64,000 nt of DNA from Otis tarda (taxonomy: Eukaryota > Chordata > Aves > Otidiformes > Otididae): the NCBI GenBank assembly GCA_026413225.1, contig CM048553.1, positions 144,187,190-144,251,189 on the forward strand, written 5' to 3'. Each line of letters begins with the position of its first letter. Within the stretch, counting starts at the first letter, position 1. Position numbers and translations under genes: made by a program. This document shows positions 49,701 through 59,678 of this stretch, piece by piece. The notes under the pieces were generated by a model. It did not search any database, was not told the origin of the DNA, and saw only the letters and a list, made by a program, of their open reading frames with translations.

Positions 49701-51032
49701 ACGGCAAGTGGTTGCTGAGAAAGTCACTTAGAAAACAGATTGCTTTTGCTGAGGGTTACTGAGATTAGAGTGACTTTGTGGAGAAATGATTTTTGAAAGC
49801 TGCTGTCATTTCTTAATGCAAGCCTTGTTTTGCTGAGTTCAGGAGTATGTTAAAAGCAGCTTTTCCTTTCGGTATATGGTATCTGAAAGTACCCACAGTT
49901 TCTGAATAGAGTGGGCTTTTTGCTTTAAAACTGGTGACAGCGTCCTGACTGACAAAGGTGCTTCTAACTTTGTGCCGTGGTTTTAAAGCTCTCTTATTTT
50001 CTCATAAGCAAGTTAATGGGTAAAAAATTTCCAGTTGTCTTATAAAGACACATGCACATTATTACGTTAACAGAGGGAATACCTTTTGCATTAAAGCCAT
50101 TTGTATAGAAAAAAAATTGAAAAAACCCAAGTAGACATGTAAGATGGTACATGCAGGCAGGTGTTTGTGTTGACCTCTTTGGGGATCTGGAGACCCCTGG
50201 GGTATGCCTGCGGAGAGGGGCTTACAGGGCTGGTATTTCAGTGGGCATTGGTCCAGCACCAAGCACGGCTGAAATCATAGGGATTGTTCTTTGGCTGCAC
50301 TCTTAGGAAATCTGGGGATGGAAGTAAGAGGAGTGAGAAGATATTGCCTTATTAATTGTCTCTTTTATTCTGTTGTGGTACAACGATCGTTCACTTTTAG
50401 GATTTCTCCGTATAATAGTAAATCCTTAAAATGGAAGTGAAAAGTTTGTCCCATACAGACTTGTTCTTCTTTGTCCTAATTTTTCAGGTCGCCTGAATAA
50501 GGTGGTCATACAGCAGAAACTAAAGCATACAGACATCAATAATCTCTTACTCTGTGTGTGGGTGCGTATAACACCGCAGTCTCCAGAAAGATTTAATCTG
50601 CCCGTTGGGTCCTGCTTTCCCCTCCATGCTGATTGCATCTTGTTTCTCTTTTCCTCTCATTGCTCAAGCAGAACTAAGCAGATGCAGGTGGGGGTACTTT
50701 AATATGGATTATTGGGTCTGCAACCAGAAAAACCCTCCTAGAGGAAAAAGGGGAGCCCTAAATCTGAAGAGGGACTAAATGGTATCTATTTCCTGCAGTT
50801 CATTGCCTTCCAAGAGAAGGAATAAAAAAGGGAGGAGGGAAAAGAAGAAGAGAGGGGAGGAACTGAGGACGCAGAAGGCATGGGACCTTCAGGGTGGAAG
50901 AGGAGTCTGCTAGAGCAAGAGGGAGAGGAGTTGAAATGACAAGGCAGGGTTGTCTCAGCTCTGTAGGACACATCTTTCATGACAGAGCCCTGCTCTGCTG
51001 GGCGAAGGCCTCTGTCGGGGGGTGGGCCTCTG
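43729..51032. other. Unique DNA, no gene seen
   Basis: No recognised gene or mobile element in about 7 kb. It includes a T-run near 47764-47777 and another near 48440-48455. There is a block at 46.50-46.64 kb with homeobox-type TTAATTAGAT and other motifs (see findings), and an almost pure purine tract at about 50814-50870. The reading frames are short and of random composition. Confidence 0.45.
50814..50870 (+). repeat. Purine-rich tract
   Basis: A run of nearly only A and G (AGAGAAGGAATAAAAAAGGG, then AGGAGGGAAAAGAAGAAGAG and on), interrupted by a single T. Such tracts can form triplex DNA, but this is a general property and nothing here shows that it does. Confidence 0.7.
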
Positions 51033-51179
51033 CACCATCCCTGGAAACGTTCAAGGCCAGGCTGGATGAGGCTCTGAGCAACCTGATCTGGTTGGAGATG
51101 TGCCTGCTCCTTGCAGGGGGGTTGGACTAGATGGCCTTTAAAGGTCCCTTCCAACCCTAATGATTTTACAATTCTATGG
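51033..51179 (+). mobile_element. CR1 3' tail, 147 bp
   Basis: It begins at CCATCCCTGGAAACGTTCAAGG-type sequence ([17 protein letters not shown] codons). It continues through the UTR box CTCCTTGCAGGGGGGTTGG and ends TGATTTTACAATTCTATGG, a degenerate tail. It belongs to the second CR1 lineage. In length and 5' end it almost exactly matches the minus-strand tail at 15.27 kb. Confidence 0.94.
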
Positions 51180-53849
51180 TAATTTCAAACTGCTGCCAGG
51201 ATGAAGGTCTAAGAAACAAAAAGGAAGTGATTTCTTATCAGTGTTTTGTGCAGCCAGTTTAAATGGATTTTGTAGCCGTTATTTGTATTCCTGATTGAAA
51301 TGCACAGGCTACTACATCTGCAGTAGTTCTCCTGACATATCTGCTCTTGGAAGCTTTCCAAAATCTGATTGCTTATATTATTTCTCCATCCATCTTTTTG
51401 TCTTAAAAAAAAAAAAAAAAAACCCTCCTGCAGAGGAGACTCCATGTAAAAATAGTATTGAAGTGGCTTAGCGCAGTTCCATGAATTTTCTTATCTGAGT
51501 TTTTCTTATGTGCTCCTTTAGTCCTGTAATCATGGAAGAAGGGGAGCAACATGAATGGAGAAACAGTAGAGAGAAACAAGGAGATTAAGATGGGGGGATC
51601 TTTGGAGTGGTGCCATCTGCTTGATGGGAGGAGGAGGAGGAATCAGAAGGCAGCTAAGCATGGGAAGCAGGAGAGCTGCTGTGGTTTTACTGGGTCAGCC
51701 AGATGAAAGACAGCACTTACTGTCTGCTGAGCTTAATTTCAAATCCCAAATCGTGGGTCATTTGTATGGATGAGAAAATAAGGAGATGAAAAGAGCTGTA
51801 ATGAGTTAATATTGTCTTTGTTTGGAAACCTTTTAGGCATTTAGTGAGAGGAAGAATAACCAGCAGGATTGTTGGGTTTTGCAATTCTGTGGTGGTCTGA
51901 GAAAGCTGGAAGCAGCACCTTGAATTTTCAGCTTTGCCACCCCTTGTGAGACAGTTTTATCAATGACTTCTCTGAGCAGTGGTGAGTGACTAAATAACCA
52001 GTTCCTCTGTGTGAGTGGTGAACGAAAGCACTGATGAATAAACAAGAATATCAACTGTAAGAAGGTGGTGATGCAGATAAAGTGCTTCCTGTCAGTCTCT
52101 GCAAGAAATCTGAAGGTGTAAGTGGGGGAATGAGTCTCAAAGGACAGTCAGTCCAGCTCCACGAATGACTGGTGAACAAAATGAGAGGAAAAGGTCGAGT
52201 CCTCTTTGGATCAGCATGGCTGTCTACAAATTTAGCCTCAAATATCTACCATCAGTAAAAAGTTTAAAATCTTAACATTTGACTGGTGATTTCATTCACA
52301 GTACAACTGCAAACTTCCTCCTAAAGCTCTGAATATCCCTCCTCTGAAAACCTGGGAAGCATTATTTGTGGAAGAAGCCCCGCAGGCTTACGAGGGATCA
52401 TGCGATGCATGCTGAACGCATGTGTGCAAAAGTGTGTCTTGGCGTAAAATGGATTTGTGTTATCTCATTCCCTGCAGCCATTTAAAAAGACACTGAATTT
52501 TCCTTCTAATGTCTTGAAGATCTCAATTATACATTTAATTGCTACCCAGGAGGCGTATTTGGCAGGAGGGTACAGTGAACATGTGGCTGTTTTCAAATGC
52601 AAAGACATTTTAGTTAAAAAGGAAGAAGTAAAGAAAGAAATCATCATCAGATGGCAGTGGGAGTTATTTGGGAATTCTGCTTTTGGGTAGATCTTCCCCA
52701 GGTATTGTAACTGTAGAACTTAAATAAGAAATTCTCAAGCTCTCTGATTTATTTTTTTTTTAATAACCTCTGCTAGAAGATGTATTTTAAAGAAATCTGT
52801 ACTGGCACTGTAGCAGATTTAGAAGATCAGAGTAACAGTGAAGGAAACCCACAGAAGCAGGGATTTGCTGCATTACCATTTTCTCCTGCAGCACTGCTGC
52901 ACTTTCCCGGTCATTACAATTCTGCTGCTGCTGTTTGAGTGGTGGGAAATCCTAAAATGGCTGAACAAAATGCAGTGAACATTTCTTTATCTTTATGCTT
53001 CTAAAATATATGAAATATAATACTGGGAGTGAAAAAAAAAACTCTTGTGAAAGCAAGTTTAGCAGATTCCAGGCTTAGCTGGCCGCTAACTTGATCTCAC
53101 AAGGATCTCTGGCAAAGGAAACTTCTTATTTCCTGTAGGATAGGGTTGTGCAGCTCGGGCCAGGGTGTGTTCCTCCAGCTTGCTGTGCTCAGGAGTCTCA
53201 GCCTTGATTTTATAACAGACCAGCTGACCAAACTACTTGCAGTTTGCTGATACTGATTATCAAGCAGGAGTTTTAACCCTTGGCATAATCCTCAATGCAA
53301 AATTTTCCTTCTCTGGTTATGGACAGTGGTAGTTCTTGTCTCCGTGCAGTTGTGGAGCTCTCGCCTTTGCTCACAAGACCAGATCCAGAGAAAGTTCTGT
53401 GCCTAAGAATGTGAAGACCTTGATCTGATGGGCATATTCAGTAGCTGCTTAATGGATGGGCAGCAACACCTCACACAAACAAGGTCTGGTACTTTATTTA
53501 AAAGGTGTTGGCAGAGATGTATTTTCCCCATTTATAGAGCAGTTTGGTGATTCACTGGAGCCAGAGATCAGTTTTTGATGTGAACAATGCCTTTAACCTT
53601 GGGCATGTTCCATAGAGGCAGACCCTTTACCTCCCCGCAGAAAGGCACAGAGGCAGATTTTTGATACCCAAGCCCAGAAGTGCCTCCTTGAAAGCCCTTG
53701 TAATACAGATGGTTGATCTGAACAGATTCAGCTCTGTAACTTACAGCTTCACAAGCTCCCTCCGGATTTTAAGTTTTTGTCCGCTTGGTACTTCGCTACC
53801 CTGTGTGTTGGGAGGAATTTAAGCTTGATTAGACCATAGAAGAGGTGCA
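51180..53849. other. Unique DNA, no gene seen
   Basis: An A-run of about 18 lies at 51404-51421 and a GGA-rich stretch near 51628-51640. A 78-codon frame at 52457-52690 reads lysine- and glutamate-rich near its end, but it has no family signature. No mobile element was recognised. Confidence 0.45.
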
Positions 53850-54330
53850 ACCAGTGCAACTTGGGTCTCCAGAACAAGACATGGACCTGGTGGAGCAAGT
53901 CCAGAGGAGGCCACGAAGATGATCAGAGGACTGGAGCACCTTTCCTGTGAGAACAGGCTGAGAGAGTTGGCATTGTTCAGCCTAGAGAAGAGAAGGCTCT
54001 GGCAAGCCTTTCAATATTTAAAGAGGGCTCGTAAGAAAGATGGAGACAATCTTTTTACCAAGGTCTGTAGTGACAGTACAAGGGGCAATGGTTTTAAACT
54101 GGAAGAGACTGAGTTTAGGTTGGACATTAAGGAAGAACTTTTTGTGATGAAGGTGGTGAGAGACTGGAACAGGTTGCCCAGAGAAGTTGTGGATGTCCTA
54201 TGATTGAAAGTGTCAGGTTGGATGGGGCTTTGAGCAACCTCATCTAGTTAAAGATTTCCCTGCCTATGGCAGGAGGGGTGGACTATATGATCTTCAAAAG
54301 TCCTTTCTAATTCAAACCATTCTATGATTT
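53850..54330 (+). mobile_element. CR1 LINE fragment, most diverged copy
   Basis: It starts near codons matching [20 protein letters not shown], here GTGCAACTTGGGTCTCCAG with several losses. It continues IRGLEHLSCENRLRELALFS and EKRRLWQAFQYLKRARKK, then NGFKLEETEFRLDI and [10 protein letters not shown]. Compared with the 32.5-kb copy it lacks one G near 53911, lacks four codons (GDLI) after EKRRLW, and has lost part of the SLETFKAR segment near 54205. The tail is reduced to ATTCTATGATTTTA. The number of changes makes it the oldest-looking CR1 here, in the second lineage. Confidence 0.92.
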
Positions 54331-56069
54331 TACCCAGTTACTTTCTTCAGGTAAAATGTGTCAACCACTCTGAATTCCTGATTGTGCAATGCTGTCATTT
54401 TAATTTAGCTTTGGTTGAGTTAATTATCTTTTCGTGTACTTCAGCCATATATTGCATTTGCTCCTTTTTTCTTCCATTATATCCATTTTACTGAAAATAT
54501 CTTCTTTTTACTTTCCTTCTCTAAAAGTTTGCTCCACTTGTAAATGAATCAATTGAGAATTGCTAGATCTTTTTTTTTTCCAGGTGCCCTATGTTTGAAC
54601 GGATAAAAGGTGAGGTTGATCAACGCAGAGATTAAAAAAAGAATGATTTTTGTGGATTGTAGAGATTCTTTTATGGCTCCTGAGCCAGGATCATTGTCTC
54701 TTTGGTTTTCCTTGCTAAGACAGTTGGAAAACGAAATAGATCTGTTGACTTGGCCTAACCTGCCTCCAGTCAAAGATAGTTTTAATTTTTTTTGATGAGA
54801 CTGTTTTCCCTTGGAAAAAAGCAGACTGATCTAAGTAGGACTGTGATGTTTTTCCAGGTTAAAAAAGCATATAATTTCCTAAAAAATTGTATAAAAATTG
54901 TTTGGCTTTCTTATTCCAATTAAGCTCCATGTTGTAAGTCACTATTATTTTACTGATTTATTATTTAGCATAACCAGAACCAAAATGATGTCATCAAAAT
55001 GATTTGTCTTTTTACTTCATCATAACAGCATCCTGAAATGATCTGTGGTTATTCGTTCCTTCTTTGTTCTGCCTCTCCTTCCACTTCTCTCCCACACTCT
55101 CTTTTTCTTTAAAGTTTTATTGCTCATTCTTATTTAAAAATATATGTATAGAGAGACATATATTATGGGATGGAGATTTTGGTTCCTGAAGAGTTTTTTT
55201 TTTTTCTTTTCACATCTTGTAATTGATTTTCACACAGTGAGATGTAAAATGTCACTGGCCCTGTCGCTTTTTAGTAAGTTATATAACTTCTTGGTTTCTC
55301 AGCGCTCTGTAAAGATGAAATGCAGGAGCTGCAGCACAGATGAAGAGGTCAGTTCTCACACATAAAATACTGTGCCTGCCCTTTCTCCACTTGTATGTTA
55401 CATGTCCTAATTTTTTATAGGAGCAGATGACTAACTTCTACCATATTAACATTAAAAGCTTTATAATATTCCCAGAATATGTGTACTTTTATGAATGACT
55501 GAATTTGAAGCCAGGTTTTTTTCTGCAGTATATCTTGCAGAGTAGATGGAATGGAAGGTCAAGGAACTCTGTATTTTGTTCACATAAATTATGTGTACTA
55601 CAGTGTTCTAAATACGTATCATCTGGGCACCCAGCTCTCTTGGAAAAGCTGTGGGACTGGATCTGCAGGAGGTTACTGTAATGATCAGTGCTAAGAGAGA
55701 CACTGGACTGGGGTTTGTAGTTCATGTTCCTGCTGCAGAGTAGGAACAAGCTTTCTGTCTGAGTTTAGGTATCTCCATATGAATCTTTGTGTTGCTCTAA
55801 AATGTTTCTAGAAAAATACGAACCTGGCATTAATCTTACAGCCAAACTAAGTCAGTTCAATCTGGATTTCATTTACCAAAATCATGCATTTGTCTAGAGG
55901 AAAGTATTGTTTTAGACAAAATTTGGAAAGCATAAGAATTTCCCAATCCAAAGGTTAACTTCTTCAGATTTTTTTACTTCGGTAGAAATTTTATTTTTTG
56001 AGCTATTCTGAAAGTGGAAATTTTGACTGCATGAAACACTGGAGCTTTCAAGCTCTGAGCTGAAGGAGC
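54331..56069. other. Unique AT-rich DNA, no gene seen
   Basis: AT-rich sequence with T-runs near 54570 and 55193-55206. No exon-like block or mobile element was recognised. Confidence 0.5.
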
Positions 56070-56076
56070 TTGGCAG

Positions 56077-56240
56077 GGGTATTTATGCTGCCAGAGTTTA
56101 AAGGAGAGGACCCGGCCTGGCACGCGGCACTGGGGCAGAGCCGTTCGTACACCCGGGCACAGGCAGGAGCAGGGGTGCCTGTCGGCTCTGTCCCGGCTGC
56201 GCTCAGTGAACGCAGGTGCCGAGCAGCGCCTGTGTCCAGT
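56077..56240 (+). promoter_or_regulatory. Small CpG-rich patch behind a TATA-like motif
   Basis: A GGTATTTATG motif near 56079-56088 is followed within about 25 bases by a block of some 130 bp with about a dozen CpGs, in otherwise CpG-poor DNA. The arrangement resembles a small TATA-type promoter with a CpG-rich first exon. It is too short to count as a classic CpG island. Confidence 0.25.
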
Positions 56241-56384
56241 TTGGATGGGCAGGAGAGGGAGGAACTCTGCTGCCTTTTCCCTTTTGAGTTTGCTGTTAAG
56301 ACTCACACAGGTTTTAATAGGTATTTGTTGCGGGCTACTAATATAGTAAGGAGTCAGCACCAAATTTACTGGGATCTGAACTAA
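56085..56384 (+). other. Uncharacterised 99-codon open frame in a CpG-rich patch
   Basis: From the ATG at 56085 the frame reads MLPEFKGEDPAWHAALGQSR, then SYTRAQAGAGVPVGSVPAAL, then SERRCRAAPVSSLDGQ, and ends at TAA at 56382-56384. Composition is mixed and not simple-repeat. The first half lies in the CpG-rich patch, where open frames arise easily; the second half lies in AT-richer DNA. A CAG|GTGCCG donor-like site occurs inside. No family was recognised, and the opposite strand is also open for 144 codons. It may be chance. Confidence 0.15.
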
Positions 56385-58149
56385 ATATAGATAAATGTAG
56401 ATGGCCATTGAAGTGCATGGAGGGAACAGGATCCAGTCTCTTAGCTTTTTTTTCTGTTGATTTATGTTCCTAAATTCTTCCTTTTCCTCACGTTTTTCAC
56501 ATGTGAGTGAGTGGTTTTACCTTTCTGTTCATAAGAGCAATTAGCAAGGCTTAGCCATAATATTTTGATTTCCTAATAGTTACTTTTCATAGAAGATTAT
56601 CCAAGGGAAAAAAACACATTGTAAGATTAGTTAACTACATCTTGAAATCCTGCCACTGCTTCCTGATTCTTATTTTGCATTTAGCCGAAAAGCCTCTGAT
56701 TTGTATGGTAGAACTTCTAAAATCTCCACAGTTTTATTGCATGCATCTAAATGCATCTTCCATGTTTTAGCGTGTATTCTGTTTTCTTATGAGTTCTGAT
56801 CAGGTGGTTGTTGAACAGTTCTGCCTTGGAGCTGGGATTTAGTTAGGAAGCTAAATGCATAAATGTTTCCAAACTCAGTTGCCTCATTTGACATGCTGTG
56901 GCCTCATTTGTCTTCTGGGCTCTGTTTTTGATCACTTCCAACTGTGTTTGAATCTCTCCTTGGTTTCTCTTTTTCATGCTGTCAGACACGGGCTCCTCGT
57001 CTCCCGTACCTTCTCTTTTCAGCTGCCTGTTGCGGCTTGTGTCTGATTGAGGCTTATGTTTGATCATGGGGATCTTAACCCGGCAATGCCAGCCCAGCCT
57101 CGAGGTGCTCTTTACTCTGGACGAAGGAAGAAGAAAGCCTCAGTGTGCTTTGGAAAGCCACAGTATCCCCCAATCTTTTTGATTGGATTCTTCTTTAAAT
57201 AATGTTATTTACTCTGATGCCTATAGTTTGCCAGTGTCTGGTAGTGGGTGTAGCTGTAGTGCTTACAGCAATTTCGCTCTCTGGACTTACTGATTTAAAA
57301 ATAAGAATAAAAGAATCCTGCAGGGCAGCTGTGTTCTACAGTCTTGTTTCTGTGTTTGTCCAACTTTACTTTGTGTCTTTGTGAGTGAAAAAAAAAATTA
57401 GGAAAAAATTGTTGCTTGTCACAGGCATAAATCTCAATGGTGGTTCAAGGGAAAGGTCATCCTTTTCACTGGGAAGGACATGTCTTTACTTCAGCATGAA
57501 ACTGAAATTGAATCTCAGTGAGCGCTGCCTGTAAGTCCCACCTGCAGAAGGAAAGAGAAATAAGCGGTGGTGAGGTTCTTCGTAGCGTATCCAGGCATGA
57601 GCTGCAGCCCGAGCAGCAGAGGCTGGCAGCTGTTGCTGCCACCGCAGAAGCGTAGGTGGCTTCCTGAAAGTGCTGCTAGTCTTCCCCTGCCTTCCTGTTT
57701 TTCCTTCTCTCCCCCAGTATCTCCCCCACATCGTCAACTGAAAGGTTAAGAAGATATCAAATCTGTGGGTAAAACTTAATGATCTCTTTCATACCGGTGC
57801 AATGTCGCTGCAGCTTTTGTGAGGAGTGCCCTTCTTGGTATCTTCACTTCTTGCTGGGAGCATGTTCCTCCCTGCTTGATCCACCAATGTTGTAGTGGTA
57901 ACTGTCCCTGAAATCAAGCGTCTCACCTGTAAAGCTCTGAAAAGGAAAGAATAAAACACCTATGCTTACTGCAGTATGCAGAGCCAGGAGCCATGGTCCC
58001 AAAAATCCTCCTCATGACAGAAGGTGCCCATGACAGAAAGTGCCATTACTGAAGACACAATAGCCCAAACTCCGCTGACCCAAGAGAGTTTGTTCCAGCA
58101 CAGGAGCACAAGTGCAAGATGCATCCTGAAAAAAAGTGAGGAAAAAGCT
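56385..58149. other. Unique DNA, no gene seen
   Basis: No recognised exon, RNA or mobile element. There are short open frames near 57.2 and 57.5 kb without family signatures. Confidence 0.45.
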
Positions 58150-58653
58150 GAGACTCAGAAATACACAGCTGCTTTATTAAAGACTGAGCAGTAGCACACT
58201 TCATCGTGCTGCTCTCTATTTTAATTTAATTGACTGGCAACACTTGTCAAAAGAAAGTTCAGCTTCTGAGAAAATACTAACAAACTTGATAACTGCAGTA
58301 CTTGATGTCAAGGTGGGTTTATTAAACACACAACTTAAAAATGAAGCCTTCAGTCTGTACTTAACAAAACGAATTTTGGTGTATTTTAAAAAACTTTTTC
58401 AATATTTATTGATATAATTGCTATGGATATAAAATAAGAGAGTCCCTTCCTTTCTTAAGCAATTTCGTTTCCTAATGTTAAAATTTTTCTACGTGGTGTA
58501 GAAACACGGTATGTATTTTTATGATAGAAAAGACTGAAAAATATATTTTGTTATTTAAATATTAAAAAAAATGTAAATTTTTTTAAACATACACTTTTTT
58601 AGAGCCGAACATCTTTACATAAATCTGAACTATGTCAGTACCAGACTACATAT
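58150..58653 (-). terminator. Possible 3' UTR and polyadenylation region of a minus-strand gene
   Basis: On the minus strand an AT-rich tract of about 500 bp follows a GC-richer block. It contains several AATAAA signals, the last at 58173-58178 (TTTATT on the plus strand). About 25 bases beyond this, minus-strand T-rich DNA (GCTTTTTCCTCACTTTTTTTC, 58126-58150 complement) could serve as the downstream element. A short hairpin (TTTCTAC-GTGGT-GTAGAAA) lies at 58486-58504. The composition shift and ordered signals resemble a vertebrate 3' UTR. There is no transcript evidence, and AT-rich intron could look similar. Confidence 0.35.
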
Positions 58654-58785
58654 TTATTTTATCTGTCGCAGTTGTAAGTGGAACTGTGCCTGAAGTTCAG
58701 GGCACAGGGACGCCTGTGCCATGCGGACGCGGCGTTCAGGGCTCTTGCTGCCTTGTCCAGCAGGAGATCTGGTGGTGGCAACATT
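58654..58785 (-). other. Candidate last coding block of a minus-strand gene
   Basis: A GC- and CpG-bearing block sits directly before the UTR-like tract. In one minus frame, after ACTACACAG, it reads NVATTRSPAGQGSKSPERRV, then RMAQASLCPELQAQF, and ends LQLRQIK with TAA at 58654-58656. In a second minus frame it reads MLPPPDLLLDKAARALNAAS and ends SSTYNCDR, with TAA near 58662. Both are open, and one plus-strand frame is open too, so the block may simply be poor in stops. A third possibility is that coding ends earlier at 58869, see the neighbouring entry. No protein was recognised. Confidence 0.22.
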
Positions 58786-58868
58786 CTGTGTAGTCTAGAA
58801 GTGCCTTTATGTTCAGTAAATGGGAGAAATCAAAATGAATGGTGGCACTTTTATTGAAGAGAAATGTC

Positions 58869-58958
58869 TTAAAATAGTGAAAATCTGCTATCTAAATCTC
58901 TGGTGGCTTGCAGCAGCCAGCAATACGCTTTGATCACTGGGTCATCAAAGCACAGTGG
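58869..58958 (-). other. Alternative candidate last coding block, minus strand
   Basis: A strong pyrimidine tract (CTCTCCTCTAATCCTGTTTTCTGCTGCCGTTCCCAAG on the minus strand, 58959-58995) ends at an AG. After it, 29 codons are open, PLCFDDPVIKAYCWLLQATR then DLDSRFSLF, ending in TAA at 58869-58871. If real, everything down to about 58150 would be one terminal exon with a roughly 0.7-kb 3' UTR. The block contains an inverted repeat GCTTTGAT/ATCAAAGC at 58927-58951. The protein was not recognised. Confidence 0.2.
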
Positions 58959-59406
58959 CTTGGGAACGGCAGCAGAAAACAGGATTAGAGGAGAGGACCT
59001 AAAAGGACCCAGGACTGAGTCATCTTAAGAGGCAAGAGGGAATTTCATTTATAAGGAAACTTGAAGAGGGAAATTGGCTGTCATAATTCTTAGTTTAAAA
59101 TGAAAGCTAAGACGAGGAGAAAACTGCACTGGTGGGAATGAAGAGAGCCTTCGCGGCCCTGATGAAGTTTGCAGGCATTGTCCATTGTGAGCCAGTATTC
59201 AAATAAAAAAATACATGCCTAGTGCAGGACAGCGACGAGCAGTGTCTCCTGCTTACAGCTCTGTAGACCTAGAATTTACTGAGCGTGGGAATTTTCACTG
59301 TGATCACATCACATTTGTTTTCTATCCCCACAGTTAGGGGATGTTGAAATTACTGTTGAAATCTCAAACATTCTCATAATATAAAAAATTTTCATGTTCT
59401 TGAAGG

Positions 59407-59434
59407 GTTTTTTTTTCTTTTTTTTTTTTTTTTA
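59407..59434 (+). repeat. T-run interrupted once by C
   Basis: A tract of nine T, one C and seventeen or so T follows GAAGGG. On the minus strand it is an A-run. No retroposon body was recognised next to it. Confidence 0.85.
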
Positions 59435-59548
59435 TATCATAGTTTGTGGTTCCCAAATACGTTTGCTTGGATTCAGGTTGAACATGATCTCTGTGGTTGT
59501 CTGAGCCACTTCATTCTCTCCTGAGGACACTCATGCCCTGCTTCTCAC

Positions 59549-59678
59549 TCCCGCAGCTCCTCCAGCTCCTGTGCCTCCTGCGGCTCCTGCTGCTCTGTCC
59601 ACGGAGCTTCCCCCGGCACACGGTCCCTTCTGTGGCCAAGGCAGTGCATCATCGGTGCCTGTGGGCTGTGCTTGGAGG
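59549..59678. other. GC-rich exon-like block with splice-like signals on both strands
   Basis: Minus strand: acceptor TTCTCTATGTCTTCACCCTCCAAG, block 59670-59549 (122 bases), donor GGGA|GTGAGA. Two frames are open, one acidic (TEQQEPQEAQELEELR), one glycine/alanine-rich. Plus strand: acceptor CTGCTTCTCACTCCCGCAG, block 59557-59678 (122 bases), donor AGG|GTGAAG, with a proline/alanine-rich frame (PPAPVPPAAPAALSTELPPA). Both cannot be right as coding. The imperfect CTCCTGC(G)GCT triplet repeat explains the open frames. The minus reading would fit the putative minus-strand gene end. Confidence 0.2.
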
